Translations under genes and position numbers: made by a program
Notes under the pieces: model-generated
The model's database searches: none
The model's input: only the letters and a program-made list of their open reading frames with translations
What the model was told of the DNA's origin: nothing
Part shown: positions 7,663 to 16,946 of the stretch, in pieces
Position numbering within the stretch: the first letter of the stretch is position 1
How the letters are laid out: every line of letters begins with the position of its first letter
Assembly (NCBI RefSeq): GCF_030814955.1
Contig: NZ_JAUSWB010000002.1
Coordinates: forward strand, 434,001-498,000
DNA length: 64,000 nt
Source of the DNA: Planomicrobium stackebrandtii
GTDB taxonomy: Bacteria; Bacillota; Bacilli; Bacillales_A; Planococcaceae
Reading direction: 5' to 3'

Positions 7663-9119
7663 ATTATGAAGTATTGGTCCCGATGATCGTCTTCCTATTG
7701 GTTATTTTCTTTATCGGTTATTGGGCGAGCCGCAAACTGACAGCATCGTCCAATTTTATCAGCGACTATTTCCTGGGCGGACGGGAACTTGGCGGCTTCG
7801 TGCTGGCGATGACCATGGTGGCAACCTATGGCAGTGCGTCCAGTTTTCTTGGTGGTCCGGGAACTGCCTACACCATGGGATTTGGCTGGGTGCTGCTGGC
7901 AATGGCACAAGTGGTAACAGGCTATTTTGTGTTAATGATCCTCGGCAAAAAATACGCCATTATGGCGCGCCGTTACAAAGCCATCACTATGATTGATTTT
8001 TTGAAATCACGCTATGACAGTTCAGCCGTCGTGCTGCTGTCGGCTTTCAGCATCATCATTTTCCTGTTCTCCGCAATGGCAGCGCAGTGGATCGGCGGTG
8101 CGCGCCTGGTGGAATCACTGACGGGCTTATCGTATAATTCGGCCTTATTTTTATTTGCTGTCAGTGTACTCGTTTATGTCACGATCGGCGGTTTCCGTGC
8201 GGTTGCACTCACCGATGCCGTGCAGGGGGCCGTCATGCTCATCGGGACCCTGATCCTGCTGATTGCGGTCATTATCGCAGGCGGAGGCATTCCGAACATC
8301 GTCAATGACCTGCTCAATGAAAACCCGAATTTGGTCACGCCGTACGGAGCAAACGGTGATTTGACGGCTGCGTATGTGTCGTCGTTCTGGATTCTGGTCG
8401 GTGTCGGCGTTGTCGGCCTGCCGCAGATTGCCGTCCGTGCCATGTCCTATAAAAATTCGCGTTCGATGCACCGGGCATTGATCATCGGAACGATCATTAC
8501 CGGACTTATCATGCTCAATATGCATTTGATCGGTGTTTTTGCACGTCCGGTCATGCCTGGAATCGAAATCGGCGACAAAGTCATTCCGCTCATTGCATTG
8601 GAAACTTTGCCGCCATGGGTAGCGGGGATTGTCTTGGCCGCTCCAATGGCTGCCATCATGTCGACCGTCGATTCCTTGTTGCTGCTGGTCAGCTCGTCGA
8701 TTGTCAAAGATGTTTATTTGAATTACATAAAACCCGATGCCTCCATCAAAACCATCAAGCGCATTTCGTTCGGTGTCACGGGCATGCTCGGCATCATCGT
8801 CTTCTTGCTGGCATTGAATCCGCCTGAGCTGCTGATTTTCTTGAATCTTTTTGCCTTTGGGGGATTGGAAGCAGCTTTCATTTGGCCGATCGTCCTCGGG
8901 CTGTATTGGAAATGGGGCAATAAATACGGGGCGATTGCATCGATGGCGACGGGAATCGTCAGCTATATCGGGCTGCATTTTTACAACCTGGAAAACGGCA
9001 ATTTGTTCGGCGTCCATACCGTGACGCTGCCGGTGTTGCTGTCGCTTGTGGCCTTTATCATCTTTAGCTTGTTGGTCGGCAGGAAGGCTTATCAATACAA
9101 TGCGCCAGCTCTAAAGTAA
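7659..9119 (+). CDS. panF: Sodium/pantothenate symporter PanF
   Basis: 486 residues, about 13 hydrophobic helices, member of the sodium:solute symporter (SSF) family. Early motifs ISDYFLGGRELGGFVLAMTM and ATYGSASSFLGGPGTAY are typical of PanF, as is the arrangement directly behind YhdT (four-base overlap). It imports pantothenate, the precursor of coenzyme A, driven by the Na+ gradient. Full length for the family. The large opposite-strand frame at 8151-9095 is a codon-bias shadow of this gene. Confidence 0.92.
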   Translation: MNYEVLVPMIVFLLVIFFIGYWASRKLTASSNFISDYFLGGRELGGFVLAMTMVATYGSASSFLGGPGTAYTMGFGWVLLAMAQVVTGYFVLMILGKKYAIMARRYKAITMIDFLKSRYDSSAVVLLSAFSIIIFLFSAMAAQWIGGARLVESLTGLSYNSALFLFAVSVLVYVTIGGFRAVALTDAVQGAVMLIGTLILLIAVIIAGGGIPNIVNDLLNENPNLVTPYGANGDLTAAYVSSFWILVGVGVVGLPQIAVRAMSYKNSRSMHRALIIGTIITGLIMLNMHLIGVFARPVMPGIEIGDKVIPLIALETLPPWVAGIVLAAPMAAIMSTVDSLLLLVSSSIVKDVYLNYIKPDASIKTIKRISFGVTGMLGIIVFLLALNPPELLIFLNLFAFGGLEAAFIWPIVLGLYWKWGNKYGAIASMATGIVSYIGLHFYNLENGNLFGVHTVTLPVLLSLVAFIIFSLLVGRKAYQYNAPALK

Positions 9120-9199
9120 ATTATCGGACGTTTACAGAAACCGAAAACAGGCGTAAAATAAATGCTTATATTCAGATAGACGAAAGAAGGTCTTCGCAA

Positions 9200-10114
9200 T
9201 TGACTCAGTGGAAAATTTACGGCATCCTGACAGCAGTGATGATTGTCTGGGGCTTTAACTTAGCCTCTGTTAAATACATGGTGGAATTTGTCGATCCTGT
9301 CACCTTGACGGCATTCCGTATTTTACTGGCCGGGCTGTCGGTCATGGGAATTCTCGCCAGCTTCAGAATGCTGCGATGGCCAGCCAAAAGCGATTGGAAG
9401 TTCATTTTCCTCGGTTCGCTGCTCAATGTCGTCGCGCACCATTACTTCCTGTCGAACGGCCTGTCTCTGACAACGGGTTCGAATGCTGGGCTGATCCTGG
9501 GCACAGGACCGATGCTGACCGCGGTTCTGGTGTCGCTGATTATGCGCAATTACCCGTCGAAGCTGCAATGGCTGGGCGTTGTGGTTGGTTTTGCAGGTGT
9601 AGCTGCTACGGTGCTGGTGGGAAACGGCGCGGCAACGGGCTTGAACGTCGGCGATGTGTTTGTGTTCATTTCGATTTTGGCACAGGTGCTGAGCTATATT
9701 GTCATCGCCAACGCAGCTCGCTCCTTGGATCCGCGTTTATTGACAGGCTATATGTTTATAGTGGGTGCAGTGGTGCTGTTTATCATTTCACTGATTCAGG
9801 AACCGGGTGAAATCCGGACGTTCGCCACTGTCCCGACATCGTTCTGGATTGCTTTCGCATTCTCGGCGATGCTTGGCACAGCAGTTGGCCACATGCTTTA
9901 CAACTATTCAATCGGACAGGCGGGACCGACAAAAGCCGCTATCTTTATGAACTTGAATACTTTGTTTTCTTTAGTTGGCGCCAGCGTGATTTTGAATGAA
10001 GAAATTACAGTGGGCCATATTTATGGATTGGTGCTGATTGTCATCGGCGTGCTGTTCGGTTCGGGAGCAGCGGAAGACCTTTTGAAAAAACGCAGAAAGC
10101 GGCTCTCAAGTTGA
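9200..10114 (+). CDS. DMT superfamily transporter (EamA family)
   Basis: 304 residues with ten hydrophobic helices arranged as two repeats of five, the EamA layout: first repeat begins YGILTAVMIVWGFNLASVKY; the second holds AFAFSAMLGTAVGHMLYNYS and ends with a basic tail KKRRKRLSS. TTG start at 9200, nine bases after AAGAAGG. Such carriers export or import amino acids, nucleobases or other small metabolites; substrate cannot be read from sequence. It stands alone, separated from panF by 80 bp, and its stop codon lies inside its terminator hairpin. Confidence 0.87.
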   Translation: MTQWKIYGILTAVMIVWGFNLASVKYMVEFVDPVTLTAFRILLAGLSVMGILASFRMLRWPAKSDWKFIFLGSLLNVVAHHYFLSNGLSLTTGSNAGLILGTGPMLTAVLVSLIMRNYPSKLQWLGVVVGFAGVAATVLVGNGAATGLNVGDVFVFISILAQVLSYIVIANAARSLDPRLLTGYMFIVGAVVLFIISLIQEPGEIRTFATVPTSFWIAFAFSAMLGTAVGHMLYNYSIGQAGPTKAAIFMNLNTLFSLVGASVILNEEITVGHIYGLVLIVIGVLFGSGAAEDLLKKRRKRLSS

Positions 10115-10125
10115 GCCGTTTTTTT
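10100..10125 (+). terminator. Rho-independent terminator overlapping the DMT gene stop
   Basis: CGGCTC / GAGCCG stem with loop TCAAGTT followed by T7; the TGA stop is in the loop/stem junction. Confidence 0.8.
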
Positions 10126-10252
10126 ATTTGGCAACTTTTTTGCTTTATCGGCATGTCCACGCTATTTTGGGCAGCCTCTTTTTATTTAGAAGTAAGTTCA
10201 TTATAATAGAAGGAAGTGAGATAGCTTTGAACAACTAGAGGAGTGAATAACC

Positions 10253-11866
10253 GTGGCCACATTATGGGGGACGCCAGAGAAATTACAGGATTTATTGTGT
10301 GAACTTGTCGGGTGGAAAAGCCTGACATTGACCGATGGAGAAGTGGAGTTTGCCTATAAGCTGAAAGACAAGCTGATGGAGCTTCCATATTTCCAGGAAC
10401 ATCCGGAATACATTGGATTGGGTGAAGTGAATTGGGAGCGGCAAAACGTAACGGCTCTCTACAAGCACCCGGAAGCGGTCGATACCATCGTCCTGATCAG
10501 CCATTTTGATACCGTGCATACAGGAGAATATGGCGACTTGGAACCTCTGGCATGCAGCCCCTATAAACTGGCGGAAGCGTTTAAGTTAATACGCGATGAA
10601 CTGGATGCGGACACGTTGAGCGATCTTGACTCTGGTGAATACCTTTTCGGACGCGGTACCATGGACATGAAAGCAGGACTTGCGCTGCACATGGCATTGA
10701 TTGAAAAGGCCTCGATTGAAGAATGGCCGATCAATTTGCTGCTGATGACGGTTCCGGATGAGGAAGTCAACTCGGCGGGCATGCGCTACGGCGTGTCCAA
10801 ATTGCTCGACTTGGAGCGCGAACATGGCCTCGAATACACCCTGTTCCTGAACGGCGAACCCGTTTTTGCAATGAAACCTGGCGACAAGTCCCATTACCTG
10901 TACACAGGGTCGATCGGCAAAATCATGCCATCCGCACTGTTTTATGGCAAGGAAACCCATGTTGGCGAACCGCTGTCAGGAATTACGTCAAGCTACATCT
11001 CGACTTACCTGACACATCGCATGGAATGGAACCCGAATTTCAAAGAAGTCGTTTACGGTGAAACAACGCCGTTGCCGGTAACTCTGACGCAACGTGACTT
11101 GAAGCTGGAATACTCAGCGCAGACGCCTTACCGCACATCCGCGATGTACAATGTATTTACAATGAAACGAGACGCTGAAGAAGTGTTTCAGATTTTTGAA
11201 AACGTCGCAAAAGAAGCGGCTGCACATTGCGAGCGCGATTACCACGCCATGTGCGAACGAGAAAACATTCAGCCCGTCGGCCCAATCACGGTGATGCGCT
11301 ATGAAAAACTGATGGATTACGCACTCAATAAATTCGGCCACGACTACATCACTGATTTGCTGCACGACACATTGATGCACCCGGAATGGGACGTCCGTGA
11401 AAAATCCATGCACGTGACAGACATCCTGCTGATCAACTGCCAGGAACTGACGCCTGCGATGGTGCTGATGTACGCGCCGCCGTACTACCCGCCCGTCAAT
11501 TCGTCAGAAAACGAGCTGGTCAAGCTATGTGTTGAGCAAGTCACAGCCAACGCCAAACAGAAGTTTGATCTGGACATCGAACAAGTCCATTATTTCAACG
11601 GCATCTCAGACTTGAGCTACGTCAACTACAACAACCAAAGCGACGGCTGGATTACCTATGAAAACAACACACCTGTCTACGGCGATCCTTACAGCATCCC
11701 GTTCCAGGCAATGAAGCAGCTGAAAGCGCCGGTCCTGAACGTCGGCCCTTACGGAAAAGATGCCCACAAACGAACAGAGCGCCTTCATATCAAAAACACC
11801 TTCGAAGAAATGCCGATCCTGTTAGAAGAAATGATTTTGTCGATTCCAGTGAAAAGCCGCCATTGA
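10253..11866 (+). CDS. rocB: RocB-type M20 metallopeptidase (arginine utilization protein)
   Basis: 537 residues, cytosolic. M20 metal-site motifs are present: HFDTVHTG (metal His and catalytic Asp), GRGTMDMKAGLALHM (bridging Asp), VPDEEVNSAGMRYG (general-base Glu) and LNGEPVF. Length and sequence fit RocB, whose gene lies with arginine-catabolic genes in B. subtilis; the precise reaction is still unclear. GTG start with GAGGAGTGA about nine bases upstream. Here it is not accompanied by other roc genes. Full length, no sign of decay. Confidence 0.9.
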   Translation: MATLWGTPEKLQDLLCELVGWKSLTLTDGEVEFAYKLKDKLMELPYFQEHPEYIGLGEVNWERQNVTALYKHPEAVDTIVLISHFDTVHTGEYGDLEPLACSPYKLAEAFKLIRDELDADTLSDLDSGEYLFGRGTMDMKAGLALHMALIEKASIEEWPINLLLMTVPDEEVNSAGMRYGVSKLLDLEREHGLEYTLFLNGEPVFAMKPGDKSHYLYTGSIGKIMPSALFYGKETHVGEPLSGITSSYISTYLTHRMEWNPNFKEVVYGETTPLPVTLTQRDLKLEYSAQTPYRTSAMYNVFTMKRDAEEVFQIFENVAKEAAAHCERDYHAMCERENIQPVGPITVMRYEKLMDYALNKFGHDYITDLLHDTLMHPEWDVREKSMHVTDILLINCQELTPAMVLMYAPPYYPPVNSSENELVKLCVEQVTANAKQKFDLDIEQVHYFNGISDLSYVNYNNQSDGWITYENNTPVYGDPYSIPFQAMKQLKAPVLNVGPYGKDAHKRTERLHIKNTFEEMPILLEEMILSIPVKSRH

Positions 11867-11909
11867 GGTAAAAATTCTATTTCAATGACAAAGCTAAACA
11901 ACACACCAG

Positions 11910-11948
11910 AGGCTAGTCCAATTTTCATTTTATTGGACTGGTCTTTTT
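11910..11948 (+). terminator. Rho-independent terminator after rocB
   Basis: AGTCCAAT / ATTGGACT stem, extended by flanking bases, then T6. Confidence 0.78.
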
Positions 11949-12142
11949 TATTAAATTCCAAGAGTTTTAACAGAGTGAGGACTCTCTTAATAGTTAGAAA
12001 TAGTTGATGGGCAAGGTGCGAGCCATAATATAGAAGTTATAATTTGATAAGGGTTATTGGATATTTATGTAAATATAAAAATGGAGCTTGATAAATTTGG
12101 TAGCTTAAATAAAGTATATTTTAAATTATAATGGAGGTTTTT

Positions 12143-12496
12143 ATGAAAGTTACATGGTTGATACTCACTTTAATACCCGCGGCATTCTTCTTTCATTTTT
12201 ATGAATACGGACAACACGTTCAAAGAGAAGAAGCCCCTTTTTTATTAGTAGGTTCTATACTCTATGTTGTCGTAACTGGATTTCTTTCTCGTCATATTAA
12301 AATTCGTTCGGTCATCTTGGTTAATACTATTTCATTGATAATTTCGTTGGTTTTGGCCATTTACTTTATTCCAGATGATGGTTGGTTTAAGCCGGTAGGT
12401 AGAGGCGGTGCAGTAGTATTTGTGGCAGTTGTTTCGCTGGTAGGACAATTGATAATAAGGATAATTTCAAAAGAAGTTTTGTTAAAAAAAGAATAA
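12143..12496 (+). CDS. Small multi-helix membrane protein, unknown
   Basis: 117 residues with about four hydrophobic segments (MKVTWLILTLIPAAFFFHFY; LLVGSILYVVVTGFL; ILVNTISLIISLVLAIYFI; AVVFVAVVSLVGQLIIRII). The ATG at 12143 is five bases after GGAGG; an upstream in-frame ATG at 12131 overlaps the ribosome site. The gene and its 250-bp upstream region are clearly more AT-rich than rocB and the M20 gene on either side, suggesting recent acquisition. No family recognised. Confidence 0.7.
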   Translation: MKVTWLILTLIPAAFFFHFYEYGQHVQREEAPFLLVGSILYVVVTGFLSRHIKIRSVILVNTISLIISLVLAIYFIPDDGWFKPVGRGGAVVFVAVVSLVGQLIIRIISKEVLLKKE

Positions 12497-12518
12497 CAAA
12501 TGTTTACTTCTTTGATCA

Positions 12519-12554
12519 GTAAGGCTTGGAGGCACCTGTCTTTAAGCCTTTTTT
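12519..12554 (+). terminator. Likely terminator
   Basis: AAGGCTT / AAGCCTT stem with a 16-base loop followed by T6. The stem is short, so support is moderate. Confidence 0.5.
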
Positions 12555-12562
12555 GGTTTGTG

Positions 12563-12582
12563 GCTTTTCGCGCGCGAAAAGC
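12563..12582. repeat. 20-bp palindrome GCTTTTCGC-GC-GCGAAAAGC
   Basis: Perfect palindrome. The same GCTTTTCGC-NN-GCGAAAAGC unit recurs at 29483, 38829 and 43728 inside the composite intergenic elements, always followed there by similar flanking sequence. Here it stands alone. Confidence 0.6.
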
Positions 12583-12724
12583 GTGTTTGGGGCTTGGCAT
12601 ATTTGCACTTGAAGGCAGTTCAAATCTCATTTTTGATAGCTATAGAAAGTTTAAATCTAATATTTGGATATAAATGGTAATTTATATTTACTCCTGCTAA
12701 ACTAGAAACAAAAGGAGGAGTTTC

Positions 12725-13681
12725 ATGATTATTAAATATCGACAAGAGCCCGTAAAAATTGCTGGATACGAGGCTTTATTAAAAAGATTGCCGCCAACGC
12801 ATCCGAAGCGGCATGCGGTTAAAAGGAGCCTCAATAGCGCCAAAGCAGGGTTTGGAGGGGAAGAGCGGTTGGACGAAGCCATGGAATTTTTCGCCCCGCC
12901 ATATGCGCATCAAATCATTCGGGATTTTTCATTGCCAGCACCGTTCAAAATTCAGGTAGATACGGTAGTGTTAACTCAAAGTTGTGTATTCTTACTGGAA
13001 GTCAAAAACATTACCGGAAAACTGCAATTCAAGAAAAATCCGAGCGCGCTGCATTCCGTGCTTGCGGACGGAAAGATCATGAGCTATAAAAGCCCAGTTA
13101 CGCAAATGAATGAAACCACTATGCGGATGTATGCTTTTTTGAAAATGCTCGCTTGCCGCTTGCCGATTATCAGTTTGATTGTCATTGCGCATCCGTCACA
13201 GATTGTTGAAGATGCGCCGCATAATACGCAAGTTCTTTCAGCAGGAGAAGTCAATTATTATTTGTCGAAGATGAAATTAGCAAAGCCGATCCTTTCTATA
13301 GAAGGACTCCATCGGCTTGGGCAAGCATTCCTGGACGCCCATCGGGACTACCAGCCATTTCCCCTGGCTCCAAAGTTTCAGATTGAAATCTCAGAAATCG
13401 AAACCGGTGTCTTTTGTCCGCGCTGCCTGCTCGTGAAAATGGTAAGAACGCACGTCGCCTGGGAATGCGAGACGTGTCGGCTGATCAGCAGAAACGCTCA
13501 CTCTGAAGCTCTCAACGATTGGTTTATGCTTATAAAACCGAGCATCACAACAGCCGAATGCCGCGATTTTATCGGCCTAAAAAACTTGGATAACGCCAAA
13601 CATTTTCTCCTCAAAAGTGGTTGTAAGCCGGTCGGCAGCCGGCGATATCGGCATTATATCCGTGAACCACTGGAGAAATAG
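12725..13681 (+). CDS. NERD-domain protein with C-terminal zinc ribbon
   Basis: 318 residues. A NERD (nuclease-related) domain spans about residues 40-160: GGEERLDEAM at its start, IQVDTVVLTQSCVFLLEVKN in the middle; the D...EVK pattern is the restriction-endonuclease-like metal site. Near residues 235-260 there is a CPRC...CETC pair, a probable zinc ribbon. NERD proteins are linked to DNA processing, though most are uncharacterised. ATG preceded by AGGAGG-like sequence (AAAGGAGGAG). The gene stands alone. Confidence 0.82.
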   Translation: MIIKYRQEPVKIAGYEALLKRLPPTHPKRHAVKRSLNSAKAGFGGEERLDEAMEFFAPPYAHQIIRDFSLPAPFKIQVDTVVLTQSCVFLLEVKNITGKLQFKKNPSALHSVLADGKIMSYKSPVTQMNETTMRMYAFLKMLACRLPIISLIVIAHPSQIVEDAPHNTQVLSAGEVNYYLSKMKLAKPILSIEGLHRLGQAFLDAHRDYQPFPLAPKFQIEISEIETGVFCPRCLLVKMVRTHVAWECETCRLISRNAHSEALNDWFMLIKPSITTAECRDFIGLKNLDNAKHFLLKSGCKPVGSRRYRHYIREPLEK

Positions 13682-13710
13682 TGAAAACTATTGGATTTTC
13701 GGTTGAAATT

Positions 13711-13797
13711 GTGAACACCCGGGTAGCCCGTGCGAACACCTGGGTATAACACGCGAACACCAGGGTATACACAACGAACACCCGGGTTGAACCCACT
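13711..13797. repeat. Tandem 21-bp repeat, four units
   Basis: GAACACC recurs at 13713, 13734, 13755 and 13776, exactly every 21 bp, each followed by a C/T/A plus GGGT. Units are degenerate elsewhere. The minus-strand reading gives a seven-residue periodic peptide (RVF, LVF, QVF, RVF), but no start or ribosome site supports a gene. It shares the 21-bp period, not the core sequence, with the arrays at 29.6, 38.4 and 44.1 kb. Confidence 0.75.
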
Positions 13798-13903
13798 CAC
13801 ACACACTCGTCGCCCAGCCCAATCCACTCACAAACTACCTATACTCGTGTACAATCAAACTAAACAATCAAACAGAATTTCTCACACAAAAGGAGACGAC
13901 TAA

Positions 13904-14995
13904 ATGGAAATCGAACAGCAAATACTCGAGTACTTCAACCATTTCCACACACATCCCGAAGTCAGCTGGAAAGAAGTGGAGACCACCAAGAAACTGGCCG
14001 AGATTATGACAGGCCTCAACGTAAACTTTCATACATTCCCCGATGTCACCGGATTGATTGCGGAAATTGGTGAAGGAGAGCAAGTTGTAGCGGTGCGTGC
14101 GGACATCGATGCGCTTTGGCAGGAAGTGGACGGCACGCTGCAAGCCAATCATTCGTGCGGACACGATGCCAACATGGCGATGGTGCTCGGAGCACTCCTG
14201 CACTTGGAAGATGAAACACTGACGAAGCGTGTGCGCTTTATTTTTCAGCCGGCGGAAGAGCTTGGCAACGGCTCGCTGTCCATGATTGAACGGGGGGCAA
14301 TTGACGATGTTACGCATTTATACGGCGTCCATTTGCGTCCAATCGAAGAGTTGCCGTTTGGCCAGGTGACACCAGCGCTTCACCACGGATCCGGAATTTT
14401 TCTGAGAGGAAAAATTACGGGAGTCGATGCCCACGGAGCGCGCCCGCATCAAGGAAAGAACGCCATCGATGTCATCGCAGCAATACATCAATTCGTGAAA
14501 TCGATCTATTTCTCGCCGTTCGAATCCTATTCGGCGAAACTGACCCATATCCAGACAGGCGGGGACAGCCTGAACATCATTCCGGGAACTGCCCTGTTTT
14601 CAATGGATGTCCGTTCCCAGTCGAATGAATTAATGAAGGAACTCCAGCAGAAAATCGCCGATGGTTTGCACTCCATTGCCAAGCTGCACGATGTTGGGAT
14701 CAGCTTCGAATGGACCGATTATACGCCTGCTGCAGAAGTATCGGAAACCGCCATGCAAATTGCGGATGGCGCCATTCGCAAAACACTTGGAGACGCAGCG
14801 ACGGCACTGCCAATCCACACGACAGGTGCTGATGACTTTCATTTTTATACCATCAAAAAGCCTGAACTTAATGCGACCATGATCGGCATCGGCGCAGATT
14901 TGTCGCCGGGGCTTCATCATCCCAATATGAGTTTCAACCCGAAAGCACTGGCGATCGGTGCACAGGTGCTGGCAAATACCATTAGAGCTACCTAA
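13904..14995 (+). CDS. M20 family amidohydrolase (N-acyl-amino-acid/peptidase type)
   Basis: 363 residues, cytosolic. Motifs of the M20D aminoacylase/carboxypeptidase group: VRADIDALWQE, HSCGHDANMAMVLGA (metal ligands), IFQPAEELGNGS (catalytic Glu), a dimerisation insert around GVDAHGARPHQGKNAID, and HTTGADDFHFY near the C-terminus. These enzymes hydrolyse N-acyl amino acids or related amides. ATG preceded by AAAAGGAGACGAC. A terminator separates it from the Na+/alanine symporter that follows, so co-regulation is only suggested by proximity. Confidence 0.85.
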   Translation: MEIEQQILEYFNHFHTHPEVSWKEVETTKKLAEIMTGLNVNFHTFPDVTGLIAEIGEGEQVVAVRADIDALWQEVDGTLQANHSCGHDANMAMVLGALLHLEDETLTKRVRFIFQPAEELGNGSLSMIERGAIDDVTHLYGVHLRPIEELPFGQVTPALHHGSGIFLRGKITGVDAHGARPHQGKNAIDVIAAIHQFVKSIYFSPFESYSAKLTHIQTGGDSLNIIPGTALFSMDVRSQSNELMKELQQKIADGLHSIAKLHDVGISFEWTDYTPAAEVSETAMQIADGAIRKTLGDAATALPIHTTGADDFHFYTIKKPELNATMIGIGADLSPGLHHPNMSFNPKALAIGAQVLANTIRAT

Positions 14996-15081
14996 CGCAT
15001 TATTCCCCGGGAAATAACTTAAAATACTAACAACTCTTATCTCGCCAAATATCATGCTATGATGAAGGTGAGCCGATATCC

Positions 15082-15114
15082 GAGACCCTCTTTTACTAGA
15101 GGGTCTCATTTTTA
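15082..15114 (+). terminator. Rho-independent terminator
   Basis: Perfect 9-bp stem GAGACCCTC / GAGGGTCTC, eight-base loop, then ATTTTTAT. Confidence 0.82.
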
Positions 15115-15194
15115 TATCCGATGGGCAAAGAGCGTTTTGGTTGCCTCAAATAGGGTATTGTAGACAAGTTTAATTAAAAAAGGGAGGAATATGG

Positions 15195-16613
15195 ATGGAT
15201 GCTTTTTTAGATGGAATCACTTGGTTCGTTGATAACGTCAACACTTTACTCTGGACATACATACTAATTGCACTTCTGATGGGCCTTGGCCTGTACTTTA
15301 CGATTCGCACCAAATTCGTTCAAGTTCGCCTTTTCGGTGAAATGTTCCGTGTCATCACCGAGAAAAAAGATGGGGACAGCGGTGTATCTGCTTTCCAGGC
15401 GTTCACTATTTCTACAGCGTCACGGGTAGGAACCGGCAATATCACCGGCGTTGCATTGGCAATCGCCATCGGGGGACCGGGAGCGGTTTTCTGGATGTGG
15501 ATGGTTGCTATTATCGGGATGGCCACCGCTTTCATTGAAAGCACATTGGCGCAGGTTTACAAAGTCCGCGACGGCGAACAATTCCGCGGCGCCCCTGCTT
15601 ACTACATGGAAAAAGCGCTCGGCAACCGTAAACTCGGGATTGTTTTTGCGATTCTTTTGACGTTGGCGTTCGGGTTTATCTTCAACTCGGTCCAATCAAA
15701 CACAATTGCACAATCATTCGAGGATGTTTTCGATATTCCAGATTGGTCTGTTGGATTAGGACTTGTACTTTTAACGGCTGTAATCATATTTGGCGGTGTT
15801 AAACGCATTGCGCGTGTTACACAAGTCGTAGTGCCGATTATGGCGACAATCTACATCTTTGTTGCTTTGTACATCGTCATCATGAACTTCACTGAAATTC
15901 CTGCAGTATTCACGTTGATCATCCAAAGCGCATTCGGCTTGGAAGAAGCAGTGGGCGGCGGTATCGGTGCAGCTATCATGCAGGGCGTAAGACGCGGCTT
16001 GTTCTCAAACGAAGCCGGTATGGGCTCTGTACCGAACGCAGCCGCATCTGCCAACGTTTCGCATCCAGCGAAACAAGGCCTTGTGCAAAGTTTGGGTGTA
16101 TTCTTTGATACCATCATCATCTGTTCGGCAACTGCCTTCATCATTATCCTGGCAGACTTGTATTCCAACGGAGAACAAGAAGGGATCTTGCTGACACAAG
16201 CGTCGCTTGATGTCCATCTTGGCAGCTGGGCGCCTTACTTCCTGGCGATTGCCATCCTGTTCTTCGCGTTCAGTTCAATCATCGGAAACTACTATTACGG
16301 TGAAACCAACATCGAATTTATCAACGCCCACAGTGGCTGGTTGACCGCATATCGCTTTGGCGTATTGGCTATGGTCATGTTCGGTGCATTGGCGCAGGTT
16401 CAATTGGTCTGGAACATGGCCGATCTGTTCATGGGCTTCATGGCTGTTCTCAACCTTGTCGTCATCGCCATGCTCGGCAAAATTGCCTTCAAGGTGCTGG
16501 ACGACTACACCGCTCAACGCAAAGCGGGCAAAAATCCGGAGTTCTTTGCGAAAAACATCCCCGGCTTGAAAAATACCGAATGCTGGGGCGAAAGCGAAAG
16601 CCGACACGAATAA
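15195..16613 (+). CDS. Alanine/glycine:cation symporter (AGCS family)
   Basis: 472 residues with about ten or eleven hydrophobic helices. Family motifs are visible: FQAFTISTASRVGTGNITGV, GPGAVFWMWMVAIIGMATAF and RRGLFSNEAGMGSVPNAAA. These carriers import alanine or glycine with Na+ (B. subtilis AlsT is a relative that may carry glutamine). ATG at 15195 lies six bases after AGGGAGGA. Full length; ends in a strong terminator. Confidence 0.9.
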   Translation: MDAFLDGITWFVDNVNTLLWTYILIALLMGLGLYFTIRTKFVQVRLFGEMFRVITEKKDGDSGVSAFQAFTISTASRVGTGNITGVALAIAIGGPGAVFWMWMVAIIGMATAFIESTLAQVYKVRDGEQFRGAPAYYMEKALGNRKLGIVFAILLTLAFGFIFNSVQSNTIAQSFEDVFDIPDWSVGLGLVLLTAVIIFGGVKRIARVTQVVVPIMATIYIFVALYIVIMNFTEIPAVFTLIIQSAFGLEEAVGGGIGAAIMQGVRRGLFSNEAGMGSVPNAAASANVSHPAKQGLVQSLGVFFDTIIICSATAFIIILADLYSNGEQEGILLTQASLDVHLGSWAPYFLAIAILFFAFSSIIGNYYYGETNIEFINAHSGWLTAYRFGVLAMVMFGALAQVQLVWNMADLFMGFMAVLNLVVIAMLGKIAFKVLDDYTAQRKAGKNPEFFAKNIPGLKNTECWGESESRHE

Positions 16614-16621
16614 ATAAAACC

Positions 16622-16658
16622 AAAAGACCTTTTTGCCAAAGTGCAAAAAGGTCTTTTT
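16622..16658 (+). terminator. Rho-independent terminator after the symporter gene
   Basis: AAAAGACCTTTTTGC / GCAAAAAGGTCTTTT stem with short loop and T6. Confidence 0.88.
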
Positions 16659-16946
16659 TGTGCTTGCATTAAAAGACTGAAAAAACATAGGTGCATGCCA
16701 CTTAAGAAAAGAAATATCTCCATAAAATCTGACAGGTTTATATGCTTATTTCAGTGGCTTAGAAAATAAACACTAGTATCCCCTTATTTCCTAAAATTAA
16801 ACATACAAATAGGTCATGTTACACATTTGTAATATAAATGTAACATAAAATGGTAGTTTTTACTGATACAATCAAAAATATACTAAAGAAGAAAAAAGCG
16901 GTCGATGTCTGATCAACATCCCGAATTCCAAAAGAAGAGGTGCCAA

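Noticed and set aside
8151-9095. 314-codon minus-strand frame opposite panF
   Set aside because: Composition (runs of D, N, R, Q, H) is typical of an antisense shadow of a membrane protein gene; no ribosome site, and PanF is certain.
16660-16946. c-di-AMP or other riboswitch before the SLH NlpC/P60 gene
   Set aside because: Leaders of such genes often carry one, but I could not find the conserved motifs here or before the NlpC/P60 gene at 55 kb.
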